From [Phialemoniopsis] sp. UDSM-2020 (Eukaryota > Ascomycota > Sordariomycetes > Thyridiales > Thyridiaceae): 64,000 nucleotides of DNA. Below, piece by piece: positions 33,950 through 44,694 of the stretch. The translations under genes were made by a program, and so were the position numbers. Positions within the stretch are counted from its first letter, which is position 1. Every line of letters begins with the position of its first letter. The stretch lies in the NCBI GenBank assembly GCA_018873225.1, contig JAEILZ010000003.1, positions 2,790,001-2,854,000 of the forward strand. Direction: 5' to 3'. The notes below the pieces were generated by a model. The model was not told where the DNA came from, did no database searches, and saw only the letters and a list, made by a program, of their open reading frames with translations.

Positions 33950-35540
33950 TTAGATGCCGAGGGTGAACTCGACGCCGACGTCGATATCCCGAGCTAGAAG
34001 ATCTTGTTGTTAACATCGCGCGCTTCCCAAGGTTCTTCGGTCATGGAGATGTCTTCCACTTACCCATCTTCACAACCTTGGAAAGCTGCACCGCCTTCTC
34101 GGCAGCGCTCTGCAGGTCGTCGATCGAGAAGATCTTCATGCCCGAGTCGTTGATAATCTGGTGGGCCTGCTCGACGTTGGTGCCCTGGAGACGGGCGATA
34201 ATGGGGATCTTGAGGTCGAGGGTCTTGACCGTGTTGATGAGGCCGTGGGCGATGGCGTCGCAGCGGACGATACCACCAAAGATGTTGACGAAGACGGCAG
34301 TGACCTTGGCATCGCTGGTGATGAGCTCGAAAGCCTCCTTAATGGCATCCGAGGTGGCACCACCGCCGACGTCGAGGAAGTTGGCGGGCTGGCCGCCGTT
34401 CAGCTTGATGATGTCCATGGTGGCCATGGCCAGACCGGCACCGTTGACCAGGCAGCCGATGTCACCATCAAGCTTAATGAAGTTGAGGTTGGATTGGGCA
34501 GCGCGGACCTCCTCGGGGTCCTCCTGGGTGGTGTCGCGCCACGAGAACACCTCCTTCTGGCGGTAGTCGGCGTTGTCGTCAAAGCCAAACTTGGCGTCCA
34601 TGCACAGCACCTGGTGGTCGGAGGTCTCGGACAGGGGGTTGATCTCGATCTGGGTAGAATCCTTCTCACGGAAGATCTTGTACAGCTTCTGGATAGTGTC
34701 CTTGGCGTCCTCAATGCACTGCTCGCTGAAGCCAAGGCCGGTGGCGATCTTGCGGGCGATGTCGTCGGTCACACCAACATTGATATCGATGTACGTGGTG
34801 GTGATGGCGTCAGGGTTCTCCTTGGCGACGGTCTCAATGTCCATGCCGCCCTGGGAAGAGGAGACGATGACGGGGCCCTGGGTAGCGCGGTCCATCAGGA
34901 CAGCGAGGTAGAACTCGCGACGGGCGAACTTGCGCTCGCAGATGTAGACAGAGTTGCACAGGCGACCAGCAGCACCAGTCTGCTTGGTGATGAGCTTGTG
35001 GCCAATCATCTGCTCGGCGAACATCTTGGCCTCAGTGGGCGAGTAGATGACGCGGACACCACCCTTCAGACCGTTGTCGAAGCTTCCCTTACCACGACCA
35101 CCGGCCAGGACCTGAGCCTTGATGACCATGTCGCCGCTGCCAATCTGCTTGGCGACGGACTCGGCCTCCGCGCCGTTCGTCGCATTGTAACCCTTGGGGA
35201 CTCCGACGCCGTACTATGATTACCAATGACTTGTCAATACTCGGGCCGCGGAGATTGTGGGATTGTAGGTATAAGGGGTCGGCGAAGCATACCTCGCGGA
35301 GCAGCTCAGCAGAGCGGTACTCGTGGATGCTCAGAGCTCTCCGTTGTTGGGCAAAGCCGGGCAGGCGCACTGAAGAGGTGAACTGAGGCTAAATGCTGGG
35401 GTTAGCTTGATGTCGCGCAAAGGGTAGGTAGGGTGGCTTCGATGCTCAGGGGAGCGCTTGATGGCCAGGGGAGGGAGTGAGTGGAAACGCACCTTGGAGA
35501 TGGCCGAAGCCAGAGCTCTGCTGCGACCGAGCTTGTACAT
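33950..35540 (-). CDS. LSC2: Succinyl-CoA ligase beta subunit, mitochondrial
   Basis: Exons on the minus strand: 35493-35540, 35293-35388, 34064-35213, 33950-33993; 1338 nt, 445 aa. With the alpha subunit it converts succinyl-CoA to succinate and makes a nucleoside triphosphate in the TCA cycle, in the mitochondrial matrix. Residues 1-30 ([16 protein letters not shown]...) are basic, a targeting peptide. The ATP-grasp domain begins at [20 protein letters not shown] and includes [20 protein letters not shown]. The CoA-ligase domain has [14 protein letters not shown] and [20 protein letters not shown]. The last 44-nt exon supplies [14 protein letters not shown], the usual end. Length is normal. 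The 352-codon plus-strand frame over it is a shadow. Confidence 0.96.
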
Positions 35541-36616
35541 GGTGACGGGAAAGTCGATCGAAGGGAAGAGAAAAGATGCGAAGAGGGGAGATTTTCCGAA
35601 AGGGCTAGAATTGCTGCCTTTTTGCGTCGGGGATGACAAAAAGGACGGAAGATCGTGATGGCAGAAACAAGAGGTTGCAAAAAGATTGACGTACAATTGT
35701 CGCTGCTTTCGAGGTGTTCCACCCAAAACAGCACAGCCAAATAAATGACGCCTGGCTTTCCCACTCCATCGGCTTTTTGCTGCGCTGGCCCCAGCCAATG
35801 GCCGATCCATTTTCGTGCCCCCCTGGGTCCTGGACCAGCGATGCCCCTAAAAGCCCTGTTCTCATTGGCTCGCAGCAGCCATTTCCAGAATCCTTGGCCT
35901 TTTCACTTTGGGATGTCCCGGTGCAACAGCCGTTAATATCCATGCTGCACCGTGAAACCCCCATACAAGAGCTGTTCAATTGTATTTCTTGTCTACAGCA
36001 CCAGTAGGTATGCACTTGGTCGCAGACAAGCAGATTGATGTAATTCAGCTGCTATATAAGTAGACGCCTTTTATGGCCGAGAGTACTTTAGCTTGCCTGC
36101 TGTGATAAAACCCATCAACTGAAGTGCGAAGGCGATGTGGTCTTAGGGACCATGTCACATAAAGTGCAGTATGTAGCTATCTGCATAGCTTAAGCTGCGT
36201 GGTTGTAGCTTTCGATTTGCCAGCTCTGGCTGCTGCGAACCCTCATCTGCAGGGCTCCGGACCACCCCGATCGTGAGCTTCGGTGTCCTGGACCTCGGCG
36301 GCCGGCCAGGCCCGGGATGAGCCGGTACATCAAGTACCAAATTGCAGAGCTGGAGACTTGCTGATAAGCATCGCCATCACTGGTCCTACGCGATAAGATC
36401 TAGATAGCTACTGCCCCACATTATTTTTGCTGCCGCCGTCTTCAGATGAGCCTCCTCGGACCTCTTGCGACACTGGCAAAATGTCAGGACAACGCGGCTG
36501 ACAAGGCTTTCGCCATGCAAGCTCTTGAACAATACTGAACAATAGCCCCTTTTCAAGGGAATAAGCCTGACCACCCCTACCTCCACCTTCGAACGCGCGC
36601 CGGCAAATCACTGAGC
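35541..36616. other. Divergent intergenic region
   Basis: 1.1 kb between LSC2 and the 36617 gene. A clean TATATAAG lies at 36053-36060, some 560 bp before the next start, so it may serve that gene with a long leader. Nothing else is supported. Confidence 0.4.
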
Positions 36617-37435
36617 ATGCCCCCCTCCACCCAACCAGCCCTCCCTGATGAGGAGGGCCGCAAATCCTCCTCCTCTTCCAAGGCGCAGAGCACAACCACT
36701 TACACCCAATCCCGCAATCGCATAGACCTCATCCTCGGAGCCTCCCATCAATCCATCCTCGGCAGCCTCCGCGCTGGCCGCCCCTCCGCCTCCCCCGCCG
36801 GCTCCTCCAACAAGGCCACCTCCGGCTTCTCCACCCTACTCTCTGGCTCCAACTCCGGCCCCAGCGCCACTGAAACATCCGCCTCGGCAGCAGCAGCCAT
36901 ACAAGACGAGATCGAGGCCGAAATAGCCTCACTGCGCAGCGCCAACCCTGGCGCGGGTATCGGTTTCGGCGCCAGCAACAAGACACAGGTCGAGGGAGGA
37001 GGCTCCGCGTCGGCGGCTCAGACAGCGGCCCTGAGGAGGCGCATGGGTCTCGGTCGGAATGGACGAGGTGGCAGCGACTTGAACGGGGCACGGCGGCGGG
37101 CGCGAGAGGAGAGCAGCAGCGACGAGGAGGAAGGGAGGAGTGCCCTTGGCCGGAGGAAGTTCAAGAAGGCACGGGCAGCGCATCAAGACGTCGACGAGCT
37201 TGATAATACGGATATGAACAGCATGACGACCCCGGATAGTGACAGAGTGCGGGCCGGCGCCGGGAGAACAGACGCGCAAAGGCACCCAGAGGCCGATACC
37301 GAGACTGCGAGGTTTACTAAAGAGGTGGAAGACACTCCCCTCGTACAACAAGCCACGGTTGGTATAGTGGAGGGCCAGGATCAAAGCTCTAGGAAGAAAA
37401 AGAAGAAAAAGCAGAACAAGAAAAAGAACAAATAG
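36617..37435 (+). CDS. Basic low-complexity protein, probably nucleolar
   Basis: Intronless, 272 aa. One ordered-looking block near the start, QSRNRIDLILGASHQSILGS, is the most distinctive part. The rest is Ser/Ala/Gly-rich with two Arg-rich patches (ALRRRMGLGRNGRGG and ARRRAREESSSDEEEGRS). An acidic-Ser stretch suits casein kinase 2. The C-terminus is almost pure Lys/Asn/Gln (KKKKKKQNKKKNK). The layout resembles the small fungal family DUF3245, but I cannot confirm this. The Lys tail suggests nuclear or nucleolar location. Function unknown. The ATG at 36617 is the first in the frame. Confidence 0.7.
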   Translation: MPPSTQPALPDEEGRKSSSSSKAQSTTTYTQSRNRIDLILGASHQSILGSLRAGRPSASPAGSSNKATSGFSTLLSGSNSGPSATETSASAAAAIQDEIEAEIASLRSANPGAGIGFGASNKTQVEGGGSASAAQTAALRRRMGLGRNGRGGSDLNGARRRAREESSSDEEEGRSALGRRKFKKARAAHQDVDELDNTDMNSMTTPDSDRVRAGAGRTDAQRHPEADTETARFTKEVEDTPLVQQATVGIVEGQDQSSRKKKKKKQNKKKNK

Positions 37436-38392
37436 AACAAACCTAAGATACCCAATCAATCAGCTGCTCATTTGCACATACCCTGATCAAAGCACGTCGT
37501 CTTGGCCGGTTGATCGCATGAGATCCATGAGGATGCAATAGGATATGACTCTCATGGCCAATCATTCTCCCTACCTATGTACATACATCAGACTTCAGGT
37601 TAGACTTCCTGTTCATTGTGACGTGTTCCCCTTTTCCAAATCCCGACGACTACGTTGATATCCCGGAAAGGATGCAGCGGTACATCCAAAGGTACGATGC
37701 TTGGATTGTCTCATACGTCTCAGTGTTTCCGCAGTTGCCCAGGCGCGCCATAAGCCGTCTCTCCATGACTGATTCATTGTCCATGTTTCTGAGGGAACAG
37801 AGTGAATGGGAAAAATAGAAATACAAATAAACGTTCAAACATTATGATTTGATTCCCTAGCAAGGGATCCTGCTTTTCATTAGAGCCGTGTACTTAAAGC
37901 CCGCTTGGGCAACCTCCAAAAATATGGCCCAGTGAGTCGCCCAAGACATATGCAAGGACCGAAGCTGAGGAAAATAATCCAGGATGCATACAAAGAAATT
38001 GCCAACGACGGCCAAGTGTTAGGCGTACAAGGGTATGACAAAAGCAGATCTTGCCCGCCCATATACCAAAAAGACACACAGTTCCTTCTCTCGACGGCTA
38101 AGCAGTCCCCTCAAGGGCATGCACAGGGAAAAGCGCGAGAGAATCCAATCCGATACGAAGAAGCACAAAGCAGGCCCACAGGCGTCGTAAAAATGAGGCC
38201 GTCAAAATTCCACCCACGCTTCATCATGCTAGCAGCTTATTAGGGAATAAGATATCCTCCAACACCTCGACTAATCGGGGAAACCATCCGTATCCAAGAC
38301 GACGCGTGTTTGTATCATGATAAGAGGCCATGGACGACAAAATTGCAGCCGTTGTCACTTTGCCCCATTGTATTGCGTTTTCCCCGGTGCAT
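37436..38392. other. Shared 3' region
   Basis: About 960 bp between convergent stops of the basic protein gene and the HSF-type gene. Short frames at 37618-38243 have no motif. No gene seen. Confidence 0.45.
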
Positions 38393-40393
38393 CTACTGGA
38401 GACGCTTCCGTTTGCGATCATCTTCTCCTCGGAAGTCATCGTCTTCGTCATCTCTTTCGGCAGTATCCGTCGGATTGAGAATGTGAGCCATGCTGCCACG
38501 TCGAGTTGGGGGTGCAGAGCTATCCTTGACGCCGAGACGGTGATCACGGTTCGCAGCATTCCACGACCAGTTGCTCAGGCTATCAAAACCACTAATGCCG
38601 TTGGAAAATGGCGGAGGCGGCGTTTCGGGCCTGGAGTGAGGCTGCGACGCGCTCTGGAGGGAGTATGTGGAGAGAGATTCCCTGAGGCGCTGGTCTTCGG
38701 GTGCCACGCGATTAGGAGAGGATGGCCACTGTGAGGAGGACGGGCCGGAGCCATAAGGAGAAGGATTGGTTTGCCACCCATGAGCTCTTATATCTGCTGA
38801 TGTATGTCGCCGGGCAAGACTTCCTGGAGGAGGCTCCACGTGTGCCAGAGGGTGAGGCACCGGGGGTGGGGCAGGAATCTGTGTACGTAAGGATGATGGG
38901 GACGAGTTGGATGTTGAACTTGCCCCAATCGACCCGTATGGTCGCCGAGTACTGAGCGACAGATTGGAGGGCACGGGCGGGCGGTAGTAGTTCGGTGCAC
39001 GCGATTGCGGTACAGCGAGTGTGGAACGATTGGCATCGTCTTGTGCCATCTGACGAGGCGAGACGGGCGCATTGTCAATGCCGGCGAGGTAGTGACGTCC
39101 CGATGAGAAATCGTGCGGCTCGTCCAAGCTCCGTACCATTTCTGCCTGGCGTTGAATCTCCCCTTGCAATGCGACGACTGTAACTGGGTCAGTGGCTAGC
39201 CAATGTATGCTGTGGCCTGGAGAGCTTACCATCGCGATGTAAAGGATTCTCGGGATTTGGAACGAGCTGCAGAACCGTCCTGGTCAACTCCTGGTTGAAG
39301 TGCAGCAACCTGGTGACCGTATCCATGACTGTTTGCTGCTTGATATGCATGAAATGTGCATTCTCCTCGCTACGCTGCAACCTGCTGCTTAGGTCGTACA
39401 TGGAGCGCTCGAGCGCCACAAGTCTGGGATCGGAGCCATCAGGCATCGGCATAGGCTCTGCGGGGGTTCCTGGCTGGGAAGAAGCAGGCTTTTGACTGCT
39501 GTACTCGCGGTGCAGAGGAGTGTGACGAGATGCTCGGCGTTTGATCTCTCTCAGACCCACAAGATCACCTCTCTTGAAGTTGCCACCACCATGTTTGAAC
39601 TCCCACAAGGTTGAATCAGACCCGTTCGCAAACACATCGCTCACTATCACCCTCTATCAGTAAGGGGCCTTCGAATGGGTGCTGGGAACAGGCGCATACC
39701 TTTGTGAAAGCCATACATGTTGAGCTGGCGCACAAACGACGAAATGTTGGTATGCTTGAAATATTGGCTATGGATAGCTTAGCAAAAATGGCTTGCCATG
39801 ACAGAGGCTCTCGGCAGACATACGCTAAGACTTTTGAGAAATCGTGCGTGGGAGACATGACAAAGCTTTCCGAGGAGCTCGACCATGATATCAAATGCTG
39901 GATGTTCGGATCTTCCAACATGCTGTTCACAAACGTCAGTGAGTGCTCGCCAAATGACAGAGACCTTTCATGCAGACGGCGCTCACTTGTAAAGTTTGTG
40001 AATGAAAGCAGTCTGCACAATCTTGGGCTGGTGAACAGCCGCGGCGGCGGCGGCCGGGGCCGGCATCGTGCCAGCAGATGGTGTTTCGGTTTTGGAGGAG
40101 CTATTCGAGGCTTCGCTTGCGCCATTGGAATCTGCTCCGGGGCTCTTGGTTGTCGAGGGCGCAGCAGAGCTAGTGGGAGTGGTGATCTCCATTGGATCAC
40201 CAGGCGAGGGCGCCGACATCTGTATCGTGGGCGTCATGATGGGGACTGTGCGGGAGGAGGGTGTCGGTTCGTCTGGCTCGTCGGCCAGCGGGCGTCGCTG
40301 CGCGCTGTCAGTGGCAGCAGCCATTGGTGCTGCGATGTATGAGTTAGTCCGTGAGAACAAGTTGTCGACCTTGGGTAGAACAACGAGAGACAT
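38393..40393 (-). CDS. SFL1-type heat-shock-factor transcription regulator
   Basis: Exons on the minus strand: 39987-40393, 39824-39922, 39700-39767, 39230-39643, 38393-39177; 1773 nt, 590 aa. The HSF DNA-binding domain spans about 124-230 and crosses four exons: TAFIHKLYNMLEDPNIQHLI, then the recognition helix HTNISSFVRQLNMYGFHKVS, then TLWEFKHGGGNFKRGDL. A coiled coil at about 263-315 fits the trimerisation region. The C-terminal half is Pro/Ser-rich and ends in a basic RKRKRLQ, a likely nuclear signal. Of the HSF family it resembles Sfl1 (flocculation and filamentation repressor) rather than Hsf1. Four short introns (52-64 nt). The frame runs further up only from a TTG, so the ATG at 40393 is used. 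Confidence 0.93.
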
Positions 40394-43300
40394 TTTGCGA
40401 GGGATACGGGACGGGCATGAAGGGATTGCGTAGGACAATGACGGCGCATCAGGGGTGAAGGTGTCGAACGAACCTCATCGCTTCACTATGGAGGAGTTCA
40501 AAGTCGGTTGGGGCTGATCGAGGACAAGTTATTGAGGTTGCGCAGCGTCGTTGATGTTGGATGCGGCGACGGCGGCGGCGGTGGTAGGTGCAGTAGTCTT
40601 GGGTGTGCTCGTGCCGGCTAGGTACTTCCCGTGTACCGTGGCATGGATCCGCTCGAGCACCCGTTTCTGGGAGGCCGTTTGGGGTAGATCTCGGAGGCAG
40701 TTGATGTTTGAACGGCAAAGCGTTTGGCGGAGATCAATCCCAGAGGACGAGGGAGATCAGTGCAATGCCTGCCAGCGGGAGAGGGGGGGGTGCAATTGCG
40801 TGTGTGGCAGGAGAATTGAAAGGTATGTAGACACAGAATTTACGGGGAAGAAGAAGCAGAGCAGATGTGGAGGAGGTCTGTTGCTCGTGAAAGCACAGAT
40901 CGTGGATCTCTTCTGGTCTTTTGTCATGCAAGGCAGAGGGGGTGGATGGATTCACTGTGGATGTACTCTACCTACCTCCCTCGTCCGGGGCCCTAAGGAG
41001 ACTGGAGTCGACATTGGAGCGATCTAGGTACTTACTTAAGTACATTCGAAAGAAAAGAGCTTAGAAGATTGAAGGATTCGACGAGGAGGGGGGTGTATGG
41101 AATCATGGAAAATACCTGGGAGTTGTAGTGGATATGCCAGAAGGTTATAGCGCCCTAGCATGGTCTCTACGGGTGGTGTGGACTGATTGGTACAGGTACG
41201 GTCGCGGAGTGGATATTCTAACCCAGGGCCTGTTTCGGGGAGGCCTGGGCGCCGCCCGCAAAGACAGGTCCAACCCCTCTCAAGAGCTATCCGACTTCAG
41301 AGAATACTTCAGTAGTGAAGTTCTCCGCCCTGGATGCTACATCCTGCGCTTGGTTCCAGTGCGAGGACTGTTGGTGCTAGTTCATCTGCCACAGGAGAGA
41401 TTTCGTCCCATCCCATGCTATCCCGTCAGACGAGGGCTCCCATCACTCGACTGGGCTGTTGTTGAGTCTGGGTGGTGAAAAGCTGGTACATACGGGGGGT
41501 GCGGGTAACGGGTTGTGGATACCAGCTCGGGCGAGCTGGTGGCCCAGGCGTTAAGCTTTTCTAACCACCACCACACCACACCGAGAGCGAGCACAGGTAG
41601 TTGACCTCACTCACCCCAGGGACAATTCTCGGTCTTCTTCGAGCTATGCCAGAACTTAATCCCGCCAGATCTGTCGCGCTATTGTATGCGTAGCCTCTTC
41701 AAGGGACTCTACTGAATGGTTGCGTCAACCAGTCGCCCAATGATCCTGTGAGGAGCAGGAGGAGATGCGCCTCCTTCGAGCAAAAGCGCGGCAACTCCCA
41801 AACCAGGGAGGTACCTCAAGGGGGTCCATGTAAGATTGCCGGGGCATATTCTAGAAGACACGCTGTGGCTGCATGTTGGACCGCACGCACTCAAAGACGA
41901 AAAGATGCGTGCCTACACCAGACTATTTGCTCGGCACATGCTTCACCAAGGTGGATCGAGGTGCTCGCATTTCACCTATTTAACGTACTTCTCAAACATG
42001 CAAATCTTGTTGGACATCACAGGAGGACACGCAAGTGAATCAACTAGCACCCAAGTAGCCGAGAGACGCCCTGCGCATTGCTGCGAGTGTCCGGGATGTC
42101 TGGTCCTCTGCTGGTGTCTGTGTCGGCAAACGCAGTGGCCAACCTGTGGTGGGCGGTTGGTGGGTCATATGCACAACGCAGCGATGGCGAGATTGCATCT
42201 TTTGCTGCTGATGTTGGGGAATGCTGAGACACCACAAGGGCCAAATCTGATTGCAGGCAAGTATCGGTCGATGGCCACGAGGAGGCGAAACCACCATTAT
42301 CGTAGAGTAGGGCGCGCGCCGGTCGTCCCAAGAACCAACATCCGGGGAAGCTAAAGTAGGCTGGCCAGGACGAGGTACTACTCCAAGCCCAGACCACAGC
42401 ATGGTGTGTGGTAGCTTGGTATCTAGACTACTTACACTTTCGGCGGGTCAGCTCGCCATTCCTCACCACCCCAGCGATGGAGCCGCTGCTCTCGTGGTTT
42501 TCTTTGCTTTTTTACTTCTCTTTTACTCCGTACTCTTTCCTCTATATGCCCCTTTCTTGGAGAGGTGGTGCGGATCATCAGCTCACACTTCAAGTCGAGA
42601 CGAGACCGCCGGCGTGCGACTACGCGTCTCGCTACCCGGCATGTCAGGAAGACGACGACAGCCGGCCAGCCAGCCTATGGCGCAACACCAGGCATGTTCC
42701 AGTGGCGGTCGATGTATCTAGGGGATCTCCCGCTGCCTAGATCGGGATCTCAAGCACGCAGGCCCCGCTGAACCCGGCGTGCTAGAAGGTGCTGTGCTTC
42801 TCGAAGGAAAGGACGCTTCAAATGCCATTCCACCCCGTCGACTTTGTCGCCACCTCGCAACTATTGTCATTTGCAGGTGAGCGCTTCACTCGTCGCTATC
42901 AAATGATAAAAGAAGGCACTATAGCGTGACATGACTGGCCACCTAATTTTGGGGCAGCTGGTCTAGTTTATGACAGCACGAAACGAGCGAATCGGGGAAA
43001 AGAGGACGACCTTCCAGATCGGGGAGAATGTTCGAAAAGGAGCAGATCCCTTTCGAGCTGGCTGTCCAAGTGAAAAACCAGAAACCAGCCTACCATTGGC
43101 CAGGCTAAAAGCCACCACCGGCGTGCAAGCACACTTGCAAGGTGAGATAACGACGGGTTGTGACGGACAAGACTTGGGTCGGCTGAGGGACGGGACGTGA
43201 ACCATGCTTGACTCTCCGGCAGAGTTGAGGTCGCCGATGTTGGGTTTCGTCCGGAGATCCGACCGCGGCCAAAGCCTCAATATTCAAAACTCGGATGCCT

Positions 43301-44694
43301 ACTCAAGTACTTCGTCAGGGTCCCAGATCTAGGCAAACCGGCTAAGATTAAGAGACTGCGGGAGGCGTGCAGACTTCAATAATTTACTCTGTACGTACAG
43401 CCCACGGAGCAAGAACTGACACCCGTGACGGTCTTAGATGTGGCGTCAATACGCTCTACTACTGGTCCTCCCCCCCAACCGTCAACAACGGGACGTTTCC
43501 ATGTTACCCGAAGCCCACGTTGTAATAAGCATGGAATTGGAACTTGATAGGTTTTGATGTGTGTTTGGGGACTCTCTGGGTCGTCAAATCAGATGGGACT
43601 GGTGGCAACAGACATTACTTTCAGGCGGTCCCACCGGTCGCATCATCTCATCGTGTTGGGGGAACATGCCCAACCAGCACTCGAGGCAAGGAGTTGATGT
43701 CAGACGAAGCTGAATCATCCCTACACCCACTCATGGCGACTTAGACATCGTCCCAAAACGGGATGCAGATTGTTTGGCGTCGGGAAACCCACCCACGATG
43801 TACAAAAGGTACTTAGGGGGGACCCTGTCCTCCCAGGATGCTACCCCAGCTGTAACCATAGATCAAGTCTGGTAGCGGGGAAGAAGCAGAAGTCCTGAGG
43901 TTATCAAAACATCCCAGTCCTGTGACAGCTATAATAGCCGAATTATACTTTCTACCACCTCACGGACCATGTTCTTAATTGATGCCATCGGTACATTGGG
44001 AGCTTCAGTGTTTCGGGCCACATGTTGGTTGCGCCCTCAACTCACTAGATGACCAGAAAGGGGTATTCAGCACCGAGGCTCTGTGCAAAACATGCTATTC
44101 AGCTGACATGCTTCGGAGAATTCTCCCGACCCCCCATGGCTGGAAATCATTGTTGCAACCTACCTGCGTCGGTCCAGGTTTACTCATGTGTACAGCCCAC
44201 ACCTGATTCCCGAGTCTGGCTGGGGAGCAGGTATTGATATACTGTTGAGCCCCTTTCTTGATTGAGGATTTGCGAATTTGGCTACATTGTGTGCCGTTAC
44301 GCGTTCTCCTGCAGAACCTCCTGCATGGGCCGGGCCCAGATCTTGAGGAATTTGGTACAGCCTTGTTAGAAACCTGGCGGTCGAGACAAGGTACGACTGT
44401 ACATTGGACTCCTCCAGACAAGGCTCCTGTTTCGCATGTCTTCAGCGTACAATCCCACGTGGTGTAAGAGCTCTCAACAGAGATACATTCGTGACCATTA
44501 TTCATTAGATTTTGGCACCTGAAGCCTCGTGCAAAAGGAGGCTACTCCAAACTGGCGGGTGATTCAGTTTCATACGAGAATTTAGTCAGCAGTACCCAGA
44601 ACCCAAACGCCCCTGTCATTTCTTTCGAGACGAACTTCAGAGGTATGCAGCCAACCGCCCTGACCATGCTAGAAAAGAAGATCGTCTGCTTGGA
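40394..44694. other. Largest gene desert in the window
   Basis: 4.3 kb between the HSF-type start and the CTF4 stop. Frames of 60-170 codons occur on both strands but none shows a family motif or splice partner. A Cys-rich 136-codon minus-strand frame (44095-44505) is noted under findings. Palindrome TACTTAAGTA lies at 41033-41042 and TACTCCGTA at 42524-42532. The first 700 bp are likely the HSF-type promoter and leader. Confidence 0.45.
41033..41042. repeat. TACTTAAGTA palindrome, copy 1
   Basis: Perfect 10-bp palindrome inside a run of related TAGGTACTTACTTAAGTAC sequence, about 640 bp upstream of the HSF-type start codon on the minus strand. See copy 2 at 56971. Confidence 0.8.

Noticed and set aside
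34161..35219. 352-codon plus-strand frame opposite LSC2
   Set aside because: Same effect of codon bias. The LSC2 exons cover it and the translation has no recognisable domain.
41128..42740. Several overlapping plus-strand frames of 90-172 codons in the gene desert
   Set aside because: None shows a family motif, signal peptide or plausible splice partner, and they compete with minus-strand frames of equal length.
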